From the NCBI RefSeq assembly GCF_002995795.1, contig NZ_PVXN01000040.1:1-42580 (forward strand): a stretch of 42,580 nt of DNA. The letters run 5' to 3'. The DNA comes from Clostridium thermopalmarium DSM 5974 (GTDB lineage Bacteria > Bacillota > Clostridia > Clostridiales > Clostridiaceae). Shown here in pieces: positions 35,288 through 42,580 of this stretch. The notes beneath the pieces are model-generated. The model searched no databases, had not been told where the DNA came from, and saw only the letters and a list, made by a program, of their open reading frames with translations. Position 1 is the first letter of the stretch. Each line of letters begins with the position of its first letter. The translations under genes and the position numbers were made by a program.

Positions 35288-35318
35288 GTGGATGTGCCTA
35301 CAGCACATCCACTAAAAT
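35288..35318 (+). terminator. Probable terminator after corA
   Basis: gtggatgtgc (35288-35297) and gcacatccac (35303-35312): a perfect 10-bp stem with a 5-base loop. The following taaaatt is a poor T-tract, so termination may be incomplete. Confidence 0.6.
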
Positions 35319-35388
35319 TAAATTGTTGCACAATTTAGTTCTTGAGCATATCATAGTTAGTAAATATAATTAAGCGGGATGTGATACT

Positions 35389-36306
35389 TTGATAGCAAAA
35401 CGATTAAAGTTCGGTGATACCATAGGACTTATTGCTCCTGCAAGCCCTGAAGATCCAGATAAAATAAAGAAATCAATTGAGTTTTTTAAAAGCCTTGGTT
35501 TTAAGATAAAGGAAGGAAAGCATTTATACGATAAATGGGGATATCTTGCTGGAAATGATAGAGATAGAGCAGAAGATTTTATGAATATGTTCTTAGATGA
35601 CGAAGTAGATATGATTTTATGTGTAAGAGGCGGATACGGCTCTATGAGAATACTTCCCTTCTTAGACTTTAAAGTCATAAGACATAATCCTAAAATTTTA
35701 GTAGGTTTTAGTGATATAACTGTATTTTTAAATACAATTTTTCAAAAATGTGATCTTATAACTTTTCACGGCCCTATGGGAAGCTCTAATCTACAGGATG
35801 AAGAAACTTTAAAAAACTTTTTAAGCACTCTTATGAACGGATATCGTCCATATAAGCTCTCAAACCCTTCAAACATAAATCTGAATTGCAATATACGAGG
35901 ATATGCTAAAGGTAAAATTGTAGGCGGAAATCTTTCTTTAATTGCTTCTACTTTGGGAACTCCTTACGAAATTGATACAGAAGATAATATTCTATTTATT
36001 GAAGATGTAGGTGAACAGCCTTATGCCATAGACAGAATGCTCACTCATCTTCATTTAGCTGGGAAACTTAAAAAGTGCAAAGGATTTATACTTGGTCAAT
36101 TTACAAATTGCTTCTTACCTCATTATGAGAGAAGTTTGACTTTGAATGAAGTTATAAAAGATAGAATCTTGTCTCTTAAAAAGCCAACTCTATCTAACTT
36201 TATGTCCGGACACGATTATCCAAAGCTCACTATTCCAATAGGAGCTGAAGCAAGAATAGACTGCTATAAAGGAGAAATTGACATACTAGAGCGGGTAGTT
36301 CAGTGA
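35389..36306 (+). CDS. S66-family LD-carboxypeptidase (LdcA/MccF-like)
   Basis: 305 residues from a TTG start (weak GGGATGTG upstream). The family motifs are visible: DTIGLIAPASP, CVRGGYGSMRILP (with the nucleophile Ser region), LVGFSDIT, FIEDVGEQPYAIDRML (catalytic Glu) and FMSGHDYPKLTIPIGAEARI (catalytic His). It either cleaves the terminal D-Ala from murein tetrapeptides in recycling or hydrolyses microcin C-like compounds. A long inverted repeat follows. Confidence 0.9.
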   Translation: MIAKRLKFGDTIGLIAPASPEDPDKIKKSIEFFKSLGFKIKEGKHLYDKWGYLAGNDRDRAEDFMNMFLDDEVDMILCVRGGYGSMRILPFLDFKVIRHNPKILVGFSDITVFLNTIFQKCDLITFHGPMGSSNLQDEETLKNFLSTLMNGYRPYKLSNPSNINLNCNIRGYAKGKIVGGNLSLIASTLGTPYEIDTEDNILFIEDVGEQPYAIDRMLTHLHLAGKLKKCKGFILGQFTNCFLPHYERSLTLNEVIKDRILSLKKPTLSNFMSGHDYPKLTIPIGAEARIDCYKGEIDILERVVQ

Positions 36307-36310
36307 TATT

Positions 36311-36371
36311 AGCTTAGAGAGTTTAGTTTTTTCTAAACTAAGTGCAGCGACTAAACTCTCTAAGCTCTTAA
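36311..36371 (+). terminator. Large 17-bp inverted repeat after the S66 gene
   Basis: Arms 36311-36327 and 36350-36366 are perfectly complementary (17 bp) around 22 bases. A shorter internal stem, gtttag (36321-36326) with ctaaac (36333-36338), competes with the long one. The T-tract is weak (cttaattt). It also faces the end of the ATPase gene, so it may end both. Confidence 0.65.
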
Positions 36372-36397
36372 TTTCCTGGGCTATAATCATTTTTATA

Positions 36398-39010
36398 CTA
36401 TTTTCTTTCTCTTACAAATATCAATTTGTATATTTGAATAAGCACTAATGGAAGAAGTGATAGTGCGTAAACCCATAAATATTGATTAGAATTAAGTTGT
36501 GCAGCTTCAAAAACCCTCTCCAGTGGCTTAAAGCCTATAACTATTTGCAGCAATATAATTCCTATTATTAGGGCAATCCAAATAAATTTATTTGAAAACA
36601 CTCCTATTTTAAATATGGATTCTTTTGATCTAGAATTAAATCCATGAAATAACCTTGCAAGACATAATGTAGCAAAGGCCATTGTACTAGCAATTAGTGT
36701 ATTATTTGTTAACAAGCCTATATGAAAGGCTATCATGGTACATATAGCTATGATTATTCCCTCTACTATTACCTCAATTCCAAAAGCCCTATTTAATATA
36801 GGCTCATTTATACCTCTTGGCTTTTCATTCATAATATGCTTATTATAAGGTTCCAGACCTATAGCTATAGCAGGAAGGCTGTCTGTAACTAAATTTATAA
36901 ACAACAAATGTACTGGCGCAAATGGAATTGGAAGTCCTGCAATTGATGCATATAATACGGATATTATACCTGCAGTATTTCCCGACAATAAAAACTTTAT
37001 GGAATTCTTAATATTAGCATATATACTTCTTCCGTTTGCTACTGATTTTACAATAGTTGAAAAGTTATCATCTGTTAATATCATAGATGCTGCATCCTTA
37101 GCAACTTCTGTTCCTGTAATTCCCATAGCTATGCCTATGTCTGCCTGCTTTAATGCTGGAGCATCGTTTACCCCATCTCCTGTCATGGCAACTACATTTC
37201 CTCTTTCCTGCCATGCTCTTACTATTCTTATCTTATGTTCTGGAGATACTCTAGCATATACAGCTATATTTTCTACTTTTTCCTTTAGTTCTTCATCACT
37301 TAGAGAATCAAGTTCATATCCCTCCATAGCCTTATCTTCACCTTGAAGTATTCCTATCTCCTTTGCTATAGCTGAGGCAGTTACTTTATGGTCTCCAGTT
37401 ATCATAACAGGCTTAATTCCAGCACTAATACAGCTTGCTACAGCATCTTTAGATTCCTTCCTTGGAGGATCCATCATAGAAATCAATCCTAAGAAGATTA
37501 AATTGCTTTCATCCTCTAGAGTAGCTTCTTTTCCTTCCTCAAATTCCTTATGGGCAAAAGCTAAAACTCTAAGCCCACTTTCTGAAAACTCCTTATTTAT
37601 GCGTTCTATTTCTTTTTTTTGTTCTTCTGCAAGAGGATGTACTCCATCAGATTTTCTTATATGAGTACATCTTTGTAAAAGCACATCTAAAGCACCTTTA
37701 GTTATCATATAAACTTTATCATCTTCACATTTATTAATGGTACTCATAAGCTTTCTATCCGAATCAAATGGAATCTCACCTAATCTCGGATACTTGTTCC
37801 TTATCTCTAACTCATCTAAGTCATATATAGCTCCTAAATTTACTAAAGCAACCTCTGTTGGATCTCCAATTTCCTTATTTTCGGTTGTAACCGCATCATT
37901 ACATAAAAGTGCCATAAACACCAATAATCGCTGAAGCTTTTCATTGCTGTCAAGCTTATCCTTTTCTATAACTTTATCATCCACAAATATTTTTTGAACT
38001 GTCATTTTATTCTGAGTTAAGGTTCCCGTTTTATCTGAACATATGACAGAAATACTTCCGAGGCTCTCAACTGCATGAAGCTTTCTTACTATGGCATTTT
38101 CTTTTGCCATCTTTTGAGTCCCAAGAGCTAGAACAATGGTTACAATTGAACTTAAAGCCTCTGGTATTGCAGCTACTGCCAAAGATACAGCAAACATCAA
38201 AGCATCAAGGATAGAAGATCCTCTGAATATATTTATTGCAAAAATTATTGCAGATATTATTAATATTATTACAGCAAGCTTTTTTCCAAACTTATCTAGG
38301 CTCACTTGTAGAGGAGTTTTCTTCTCTTTCGCATTTTCTAATAGATTAGCTATCTTACCTATTTCTGTATTCATACCAACAGCAGTGACCAAAACAACTC
38401 CTCTTCCGTAAGTGACAAAGCTGCCTGAAAAGACCATATTTTTTCTATCTCCAATACCTACATTTTCCTGATCTATTTTTTCTGTAACCTTTAGTACACT
38501 TTCAGATTCTCCTGTTAAAGAACTTTCATTTACTTGAAGGCTATGAGATTCAATGATTCTTCCATCAGCACTTACATAATCTCCTGCATCTAAATATAGT
38601 ATATCTCCTACAGCTATTTCTCTTGAAGGTATTTCTATTCTTTCTCCATTTCTTAATACCTTAGCTGTAGGAGAAGAAAGAGCTTTTAAACTTCTTAAAG
38701 ACTGCTCTGCTTTAACATGTTGTGCAGTTCCCAAAATAGCGTTTATAATTAATACAACTAATATAACAATAGTACTTTCAAATTTTCCAAGAAAAGCTGA
38801 TATTACAGCTGCAGCTATAAGTATTATTACTAAAAAATCCTTAAACTGTTCTAAAAATATTTGAAAAGTGCTTTTTTTAGCTCCTTCATCCAGCTCATTA
38901 AAGCCATATGTTTGTCGGCTTTTTTCTACTTCTTCAGCACTTAATCCTTTTTCCGTAACTTCTAAGGCTTCCATTGCTTCTTCAATTGTTTTTCTATAAA
39001 AATCATCCAT
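36398..39010 (-). CDS. Calcium-type P2 cation-translocating ATPase
   Basis: 870 residues. N-terminal cation-ATPase domain (LSAEEVEKSRQTYGFNELDE), membrane pairs, actuator TGES (in SSLTGESESVLK), AAIPEAL in M4, phosphorylation site CSDKTGTLTQNKM, hinge MTGDGVNDAPALKQADIG, and M6 NLVTDSLPAIAIG. The M4 PEAL and M6 N-x-x-T-D are the Ca2+ ligands of SERCA-type pumps, so Ca2+ export is most likely. AAAGGA precedes the ATG. It lies 84 bases downstream of the NSS gene on the same strand. Confidence 0.95.
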   Translation of the reverse strand: MDDFYRKTIEEAMEALEVTEKGLSAEEVEKSRQTYGFNELDEGAKKSTFQIFLEQFKDFLVIILIAAAVISAFLGKFESTIVILVVLIINAILGTAQHVKAEQSLRSLKALSSPTAKVLRNGERIEIPSREIAVGDILYLDAGDYVSADGRIIESHSLQVNESSLTGESESVLKVTEKIDQENVGIGDRKNMVFSGSFVTYGRGVVLVTAVGMNTEIGKIANLLENAKEKKTPLQVSLDKFGKKLAVIILIISAIIFAINIFRGSSILDALMFAVSLAVAAIPEALSSIVTIVLALGTQKMAKENAIVRKLHAVESLGSISVICSDKTGTLTQNKMTVQKIFVDDKVIEKDKLDSNEKLQRLLVFMALLCNDAVTTENKEIGDPTEVALVNLGAIYDLDELEIRNKYPRLGEIPFDSDRKLMSTINKCEDDKVYMITKGALDVLLQRCTHIRKSDGVHPLAEEQKKEIERINKEFSESGLRVLAFAHKEFEEGKEATLEDESNLIFLGLISMMDPPRKESKDAVASCISAGIKPVMITGDHKVTASAIAKEIGILQGEDKAMEGYELDSLSDEELKEKVENIAVYARVSPEHKIRIVRAWQERGNVVAMTGDGVNDAPALKQADIGIAMGITGTEVAKDAASMILTDDNFSTIVKSVANGRSIYANIKNSIKFLLSGNTAGIISVLYASIAGLPIPFAPVHLLFINLVTDSLPAIAIGLEPYNKHIMNEKPRGINEPILNRAFGIEVIVEGIIIAICTMIAFHIGLLTNNTLIASTMAFATLCLARLFHGFNSRSKESIFKIGVFSNKFIWIALIIGIILLQIVIGFKPLERVFEAAQLNSNQYLWVYALSLLPLVLIQIYKLIFVRERK

Positions 39011-39094
39011 AAATATCTTCCTTTCAAAAAATAAAATAAGCTCTTTTAATATAATTCCCCAAATAAACCATATTAAAAGGACTTTTAATCAAAT

Positions 39095-40474
39095 TTATTT
39101 TAATATTTTATCAAATACTCCAATAGATGATAGGAATACTATAAACACCAATACAGGTGTAACATATCTCAAAATAAAATAATAGAAATTTATAAGTTTG
39201 TTTTGCTCTATTGCACCTTGATTGGATAATTCCTTTTCTATATCTTTTTTAGGTACTGTATAACCAATAAAAATTGCTATAATAAGGCCCCCTAAAGGCA
39301 ATAATATGTTAGAGGATACATAATCAAACAAATCAAATAATGTTTTACCAAATACAGTTATTCCTCCAAGAACTCCAGATGCATCTGCTGAAAGAGCTGC
39401 TGGTATCCCAAAGATAAGTATTATAATTGCATTTATCAAAACAGCTTTCTTTCTAGAAAATCCTTTTTGTTCCACAAAATATGCAATTGCAACCTCACAC
39501 ATAGAAATCATAGCAGTGGTTGCTGCAATTGAAGATAATATAAAAAATACTACTAAAAGTATGCTTCCAAAAGGCAATTTGCCAAATACAAGAGGTACAG
39601 TCATAAATAATAATCCTGGTCCTGCTGTTGGCTCCATATTAAATGAAAAAACTGCTCCAAAAACAGCTATGCCCACTAAAAGGGAAACTATAGTATCTGA
39701 TATAGCTACCTTAGCAGCTGTGGACATCATATTATCTTTTTCAGTAAAGTAACTTCCATAGGTAGTCATAGTACCCATTCCTAAGGACATTTTAAAGAAG
39801 GCCAGTCCCATAGCAACGAGTATTCCCTGCTGAGTTAACATAGAAAAATCTACTTTAAATAAGAATTTAAAGCTGTCCTTCACACCTGGTAATGTTAATG
39901 CTCTTACATCACATACTAGAATCAATACAAACAATATAGGCATAAGAGTCTTTGTTATTCTCTCAATTCCATTCTTTACTCCTGATGCTAGAATAATAGA
40001 GACTACAGCAATAACAACAAGCTGCCAAGCTATAGCACTCACTGGATTAGTTATGGTATCCATAAACATCACTTGTACATTTTCTGCAGTAGCTTCATTG
40101 AAATCTCCTTTTATTGCTCTAAATACATAGGAATAAACCCATCCTCCTACAGCACTATAGAAAAACACTATAAAGTATGAAGATAAAATAGATGAAATTC
40201 CTATACTTCTCCACTTCTTATGAGAGTTTAATTCTTGTACTGCTCCTACAACGCTTTTTCTTGTTTTCCTTCCCATGTAAAATTCGCTTATCATAACAGG
40301 AAGTCCTACAAAAATTATACATATGAAGTATACTAATAAAAATGCTGCTCCACCATTAGAGCCAACTACATAAGGAAATTTCCATATATTTCCCAACCCT
40401 ACTGCCGAACCTAGAGTTGCAAAAAATGCTGCCAAGCCCGATGAAAATCCTTCTCTTCCCTTATTGTTTTTCAT
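39095..40474 (-). CDS. Neurotransmitter:sodium symporter (NSS) family transporter
   Basis: 459 residues with about 11-12 hydrophobic helices. The TM1 motif GSAVGLGNIWKFPYVVGSNG includes the Na+ and substrate site of LeuT-like proteins, and helix 2 (VYFICIIFVGLPVMISEFYMG) fits. The substrate is probably an amino acid, not identified here. It ends in GVFDKILK. It is followed by the Ca2+-type ATPase gene; no shared operon signal is evident. Confidence 0.94.
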   Translation of the reverse strand: MKNNKGREGFSSGLAAFFATLGSAVGLGNIWKFPYVVGSNGGAAFLLVYFICIIFVGLPVMISEFYMGRKTRKSVVGAVQELNSHKKWRSIGISSILSSYFIVFFYSAVGGWVYSYVFRAIKGDFNEATAENVQVMFMDTITNPVSAIAWQLVVIAVVSIILASGVKNGIERITKTLMPILFVLILVCDVRALTLPGVKDSFKFLFKVDFSMLTQQGILVAMGLAFFKMSLGMGTMTTYGSYFTEKDNMMSTAAKVAISDTIVSLLVGIAVFGAVFSFNMEPTAGPGLLFMTVPLVFGKLPFGSILLVVFFILSSIAATTAMISMCEVAIAYFVEQKGFSRKKAVLINAIIILIFGIPAALSADASGVLGGITVFGKTLFDLFDYVSSNILLPLGGLIIAIFIGYTVPKKDIEKELSNQGAIEQNKLINFYYFILRYVTPVLVFIVFLSSIGVFDKILK

Positions 40475-40614
40475 CTCTTATTCCTCCATAATCAAAATAT
40501 CAATTGGTACTTAATTCCAATTAAGAACTAAAATCATTGCAGAAAATATATTGTAAATAGTATACAATAATTGATTATAAAAAGTAAAGATTAATTAAAA
40601 ACTTATAATATAAA

Positions 40615-40650
40615 ATATAAAAAAAGCCTCATTAACTCATGAGGCTTTTT
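40615..40650 (-). terminator. Terminator of the sirtuin gene
   Basis: aaaaagcctcat (40621-40632) and atgaggcttttt (40639-40650) form a 12-bp stem; on the minus strand a long T-run follows. The stem overlaps the stop codon. Confidence 0.9.
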
Positions 40651-41363
40651 AGCACCTTTCCTATGCTATCATTTATCACAAGATCTGCTCTATTGTCATA
40701 TGATGTAGAACTCTTATTTATAAGAATTAAATTTTCTCCATTAAAATACTGTATAAGTCCTGCCGCTGGATATACTACCAATGAAGTTCCTCCTACAATT
40801 AAGGTATCCGCCTCTTGAATATGTTTCACTGCCCTTTCCATCACATCCATATCCAAAGGTTCTTCATATAATACCACATCAGGTTTTACAATTCCACTAC
40901 ATTCATCGCAATATGGAGTCAACTCTTTACTATTTAATACATAATCTAAATCAAAACTCTTGCCGCATTTCATGCAATAGTTTCTATGGACAGAACCATG
41001 TAGTTCTAACACATTTTTTGAACCAGCTATTTGATGCAATCCATCTATATTTTGAGTTATTACAGCTTTAAGCTTTCCTCTCTTTTCAAGTTCTGCAAGA
41101 ACAATATGAGCATAATTAGGCTTTGCATCCTTATATATCATCTTCGCCTTGTAAAAATCAAAGAAATCCTCTGTATGTTCCATGAAAAAACTATGACTTA
41201 ACATAACCTCTGGAGAATAAGCAAAATTATTTTTAGTCTTATACAAACCATTTTCAGACCTAAAATCAGGTATATTGCTTTCAGTTGAGACACCAGCTCC
41301 TCCAAAAAAAACAATATTTGAACTTTTATCAATCATTTCTTTAAACAATTTTAACTTATCCAT
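40632..41363 (-). CDS. NAD-dependent protein deacylase (sirtuin, Sir2 family)
   Basis: 243 residues from ATG 41363, which has AGGAG at 9 bases; ATG 41372 touches it. The NAD motif FFGGAGVSTESNIPDFRSE, the TQNIDGLHQIAG motif, the catalytic His in LELHGSV, and two zinc pairs (CMKC and CDEC) are all intact. It removes acetyl or acyl groups from lysines using NAD+. It stands alone with its own terminator. Confidence 0.96.
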   Translation of the reverse strand: MDKLKLFKEMIDKSSNIVFFGGAGVSTESNIPDFRSENGLYKTKNNFAYSPEVMLSHSFFMEHTEDFFDFYKAKMIYKDAKPNYAHIVLAELEKRGKLKAVITQNIDGLHQIAGSKNVLELHGSVHRNYCMKCGKSFDLDYVLNSKELTPYCDECSGIVKPDVVLYEEPLDMDVMERAVKHIQEADTLIVGGTSLVVYPAAGLIQYFNGENLILINKSSTSYDNRADLVINDSIGKVLKSLMS

Positions 41364-41403
41364 AATAATCATCTCCTAATAAAACTTTATTTATAATTAT
41401 ACA

Positions 41404-41450
41404 AAAAAATAAAAAATTAGGATAGGTGTGTATGTTTATACTCCTATCCT
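41404..41450 (-). terminator. Terminator of the secreted FG-GAP-like gene
   Basis: aggatagg (41419-41426) and cctatcct (41443-41450) form the stem; on the minus strand it is followed by two T-runs (TTTTTTATTTTTTT). Confidence 0.78.
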
Positions 41451-41454
41451 TTAA

Positions 41455-42342
41455 CTAATTATAACTTCCTATTGCCTGTTTCTCTAACCTATCAAACATT
41501 TTTTTCATATTACCATATCCCTCTGGACACAATTTTTTAACCTCATAAATACTATTTAAAGCTTCCTTAGGATTATTTGCTTTAAGCTGAGCATCTATGA
41601 AATAATACCACATTAATGCATTATTTTTATTATAATCTTTTTTTAAATTAAACTTATAATAATCAACTACCTTTTTAAAGTAGTAAGGATATACATCTCT
41701 TGCCTCAACTAATCCTCCATCATTAAATCTTAATACCTTAACAACATATGCATCTCCATTTGCCTTTTGCCATAGCGCAATTTCATCTCTTCCATCACAT
41801 CTTCCTTGTGTATTAGGCATATCCTTTATGAGTATTTTGTGGTACCCTTCTTCTCCAATAAGCTGTAATTTGCAGTCATCATTGAACTTATATATTCTTA
41901 AATCATTTCCTTCCTTATATCCAATAAAGCTTCCTATTAAAAGCTCATCTTTATTATCTCCATTTATATCTGCATAATATATATCATAAACTAGTCTGCC
42001 TTCTCCATAATCTCTTAATATTTCCTTCCATTCTCCTCCATCCTCTTTTAATACAATTATTCCTCCTACATTATCATTTTTTATAGACTTAAATGTAAAT
42101 AGTATTTCCTTTTCCTTATCTCCATCTAAATCTTTATACTTAATCGTATTATTTCTTTTAGATTTTATTGCTGAGTATAATTCCATATCTTTTGGCATAA
42201 ATTTATATACAATATCTTCTACATATTTTGATTTAGTAGTCATAGCTATAGTTTTTGCTGTTGTATTGGTTAAAGAATTGTATTTGTTAAAGCTTATCAT
42301 AAGTACTCCAGCCATAATAGCTATAGCAATTTTCTTTATCAC
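41455..42342 (-). CDS. Secreted FG-GAP/VCBS-like protein, unknown function
   Basis: 295 residues. A signal-type hydrophobic start (IAIAIMAGVLMISF) is followed by two calcium-loop-like repeats, YKDLDGDKEKEILFTFK and YADINGDNKDELLIGSF, as in FG-GAP/integrin-like domains. A helical C-terminal part (about 220-295) with an NNALMWYYFIDAQLKANNPKEA-type stretch looks TPR-like. AAGGAGG precedes the ATG. It lies just downstream of an rRNA operon end and stands alone. No specific function is recognised. Confidence 0.75.
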   Translation of the reverse strand: MIKKIAIAIMAGVLMISFNKYNSLTNTTAKTIAMTTKSKYVEDIVYKFMPKDMELYSAIKSKRNNTIKYKDLDGDKEKEILFTFKSIKNDNVGGIIVLKEDGGEWKEILRDYGEGRLVYDIYYADINGDNKDELLIGSFIGYKEGNDLRIYKFNDDCKLQLIGEEGYHKILIKDMPNTQGRCDGRDEIALWQKANGDAYVVKVLRFNDGGLVEARDVYPYYFKKVVDYYKFNLKKDYNKNNALMWYYFIDAQLKANNPKEALNSIYEVKKLCPEGYGNMKKMFDRLEKQAIGSYN

Positions 42343-42412
42343 ATTTATTCCTCCTTAAAATTAAATACATAAATTATTATTTACCCATAAATTAAAATAA
42401 ATTCTAAGAAGG

Positions 42413-42449
42413 AATAAATAAAAAAGCACTAAGAAATTTCTTAGTGCTT
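42413..42449 (-). terminator. rRNA operon terminator
   Basis: aagcactaagaaa (42424-42436) and tttcttagtgctt (42437-42449) form a perfect 13-bp palindromic stem directly after the 5S gene, with a T-rich tail on the minus strand. Confidence 0.92.
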
Positions 42450-42457
42450 TAATTCTT

Positions 42458-42574
42458 ACCTGGCAGCGACCTACTCTTCCACACCGTCTCCAGTGCAGTA
42501 CCATCGGCGCTTTGAAGCTTAACCTTCGTGTTCGGAATGGGAACGGGTGTTACCTTCAAGCCATAACCACCAGA
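42458..42574 (-). rRNA. rrf: 5S ribosomal RNA
   Basis: About 117 bases on the minus strand, beginning near TCTGGTGGTTATGGC and ending near GTCGCTGCCAGGT. The terminal stem (TCTGG... with ...CCAGG), the conserved ACACCCGTTCCCATTCCGAA loop B/C region and GTAGGTCGCTGCC are standard bacterial 5S. Ends are placed by the terminal stem and may be off by a base or two. The 23S gene should lie to the right, outside the window. Confidence 0.95.
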
Positions 42575-42580
42575 TATTAT

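Overview
The window is a low-GC Firmicute chromosome segment, most likely Clostridium sensu stricto. The evidence is the very high A+T content, clostridial ribosome-binding sites, a 2[4Fe-4S] ferredoxin, sporulation genes (Gin, a YhcN-type lipoprotein, RicT, an AbrB-like regulator) and a clostridial type I-B CRISPR system. Most genes lie on the minus strand and a 5S rRNA (minus) closes the right edge, so replication probably enters from the right. The species is not identified.

1-10.3 kb, CRISPR block: the end of an IS3-family element, a 13-repeat array, its leader, and a complete minus-strand type I-B operon cas6-cas8b-cas7-cas5-cas3-cas4-cas1-cas2. cas8b has a strong internal start that should give Cas11. 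Upstream of cas6 are two degenerate CRISPR repeats around a 23-nt pseudo-spacer. That spacer matches the cas promoter -35 region next to a TCA motif. Positions 1-21 mismatch only at 6, 12 and 18, the positions Cascade does not read. This is a strong candidate crRNA-like autorepressor of the cas operon and the main discovery of the window.

10.3-19 kb: a frameshifted GAF-GGDEF gene, two small unlisted plus-strand genes, a chemoreceptor, ornithine carbamoyltransferase, YvrJ and DUF1836 proteins, a transaldolase and a CCA-adding-type nucleotidyltransferase. Between the DUF1836 gene and the transaldolase is a dense cluster of DnaA boxes with a Spo0A-type box beside it.

19-30 kb: a block syntenic, from general knowledge, with the B. 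subtilis csfB-yaaO-tmk-darA-holB-yaaT-yabB-rsmI-abrB region. It holds DNA replication (delta prime, thymidylate kinase), RNA modification (RsmI, TrmN6 type), c-di-AMP sensing (DarA) and sporulation control (RicT, Gin, AbrB-like). Inserts are an NlpC/P60 hydrolase, lrgAB, a ferredoxin and an HMA-fold protein without metal cysteines. The AbrB-like gene has tandem promoters and a Spo0A box just downstream of the proximal one.

30-42.6 kb: cell-envelope and transport genes: an L,D-transpeptidase with a repeat-bearing acidic linker, an M20-like protein with eroded metal ligands, a PH-like membrane protein, a CorA transporter, an S66 LD-carboxypeptidase, a Ca2+-type P-ATPase, an NSS symporter, a sirtuin, a secreted FG-GAP-like protein, and the 5S rRNA end of an rRNA operon. 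Hairpin terminators separate most units.
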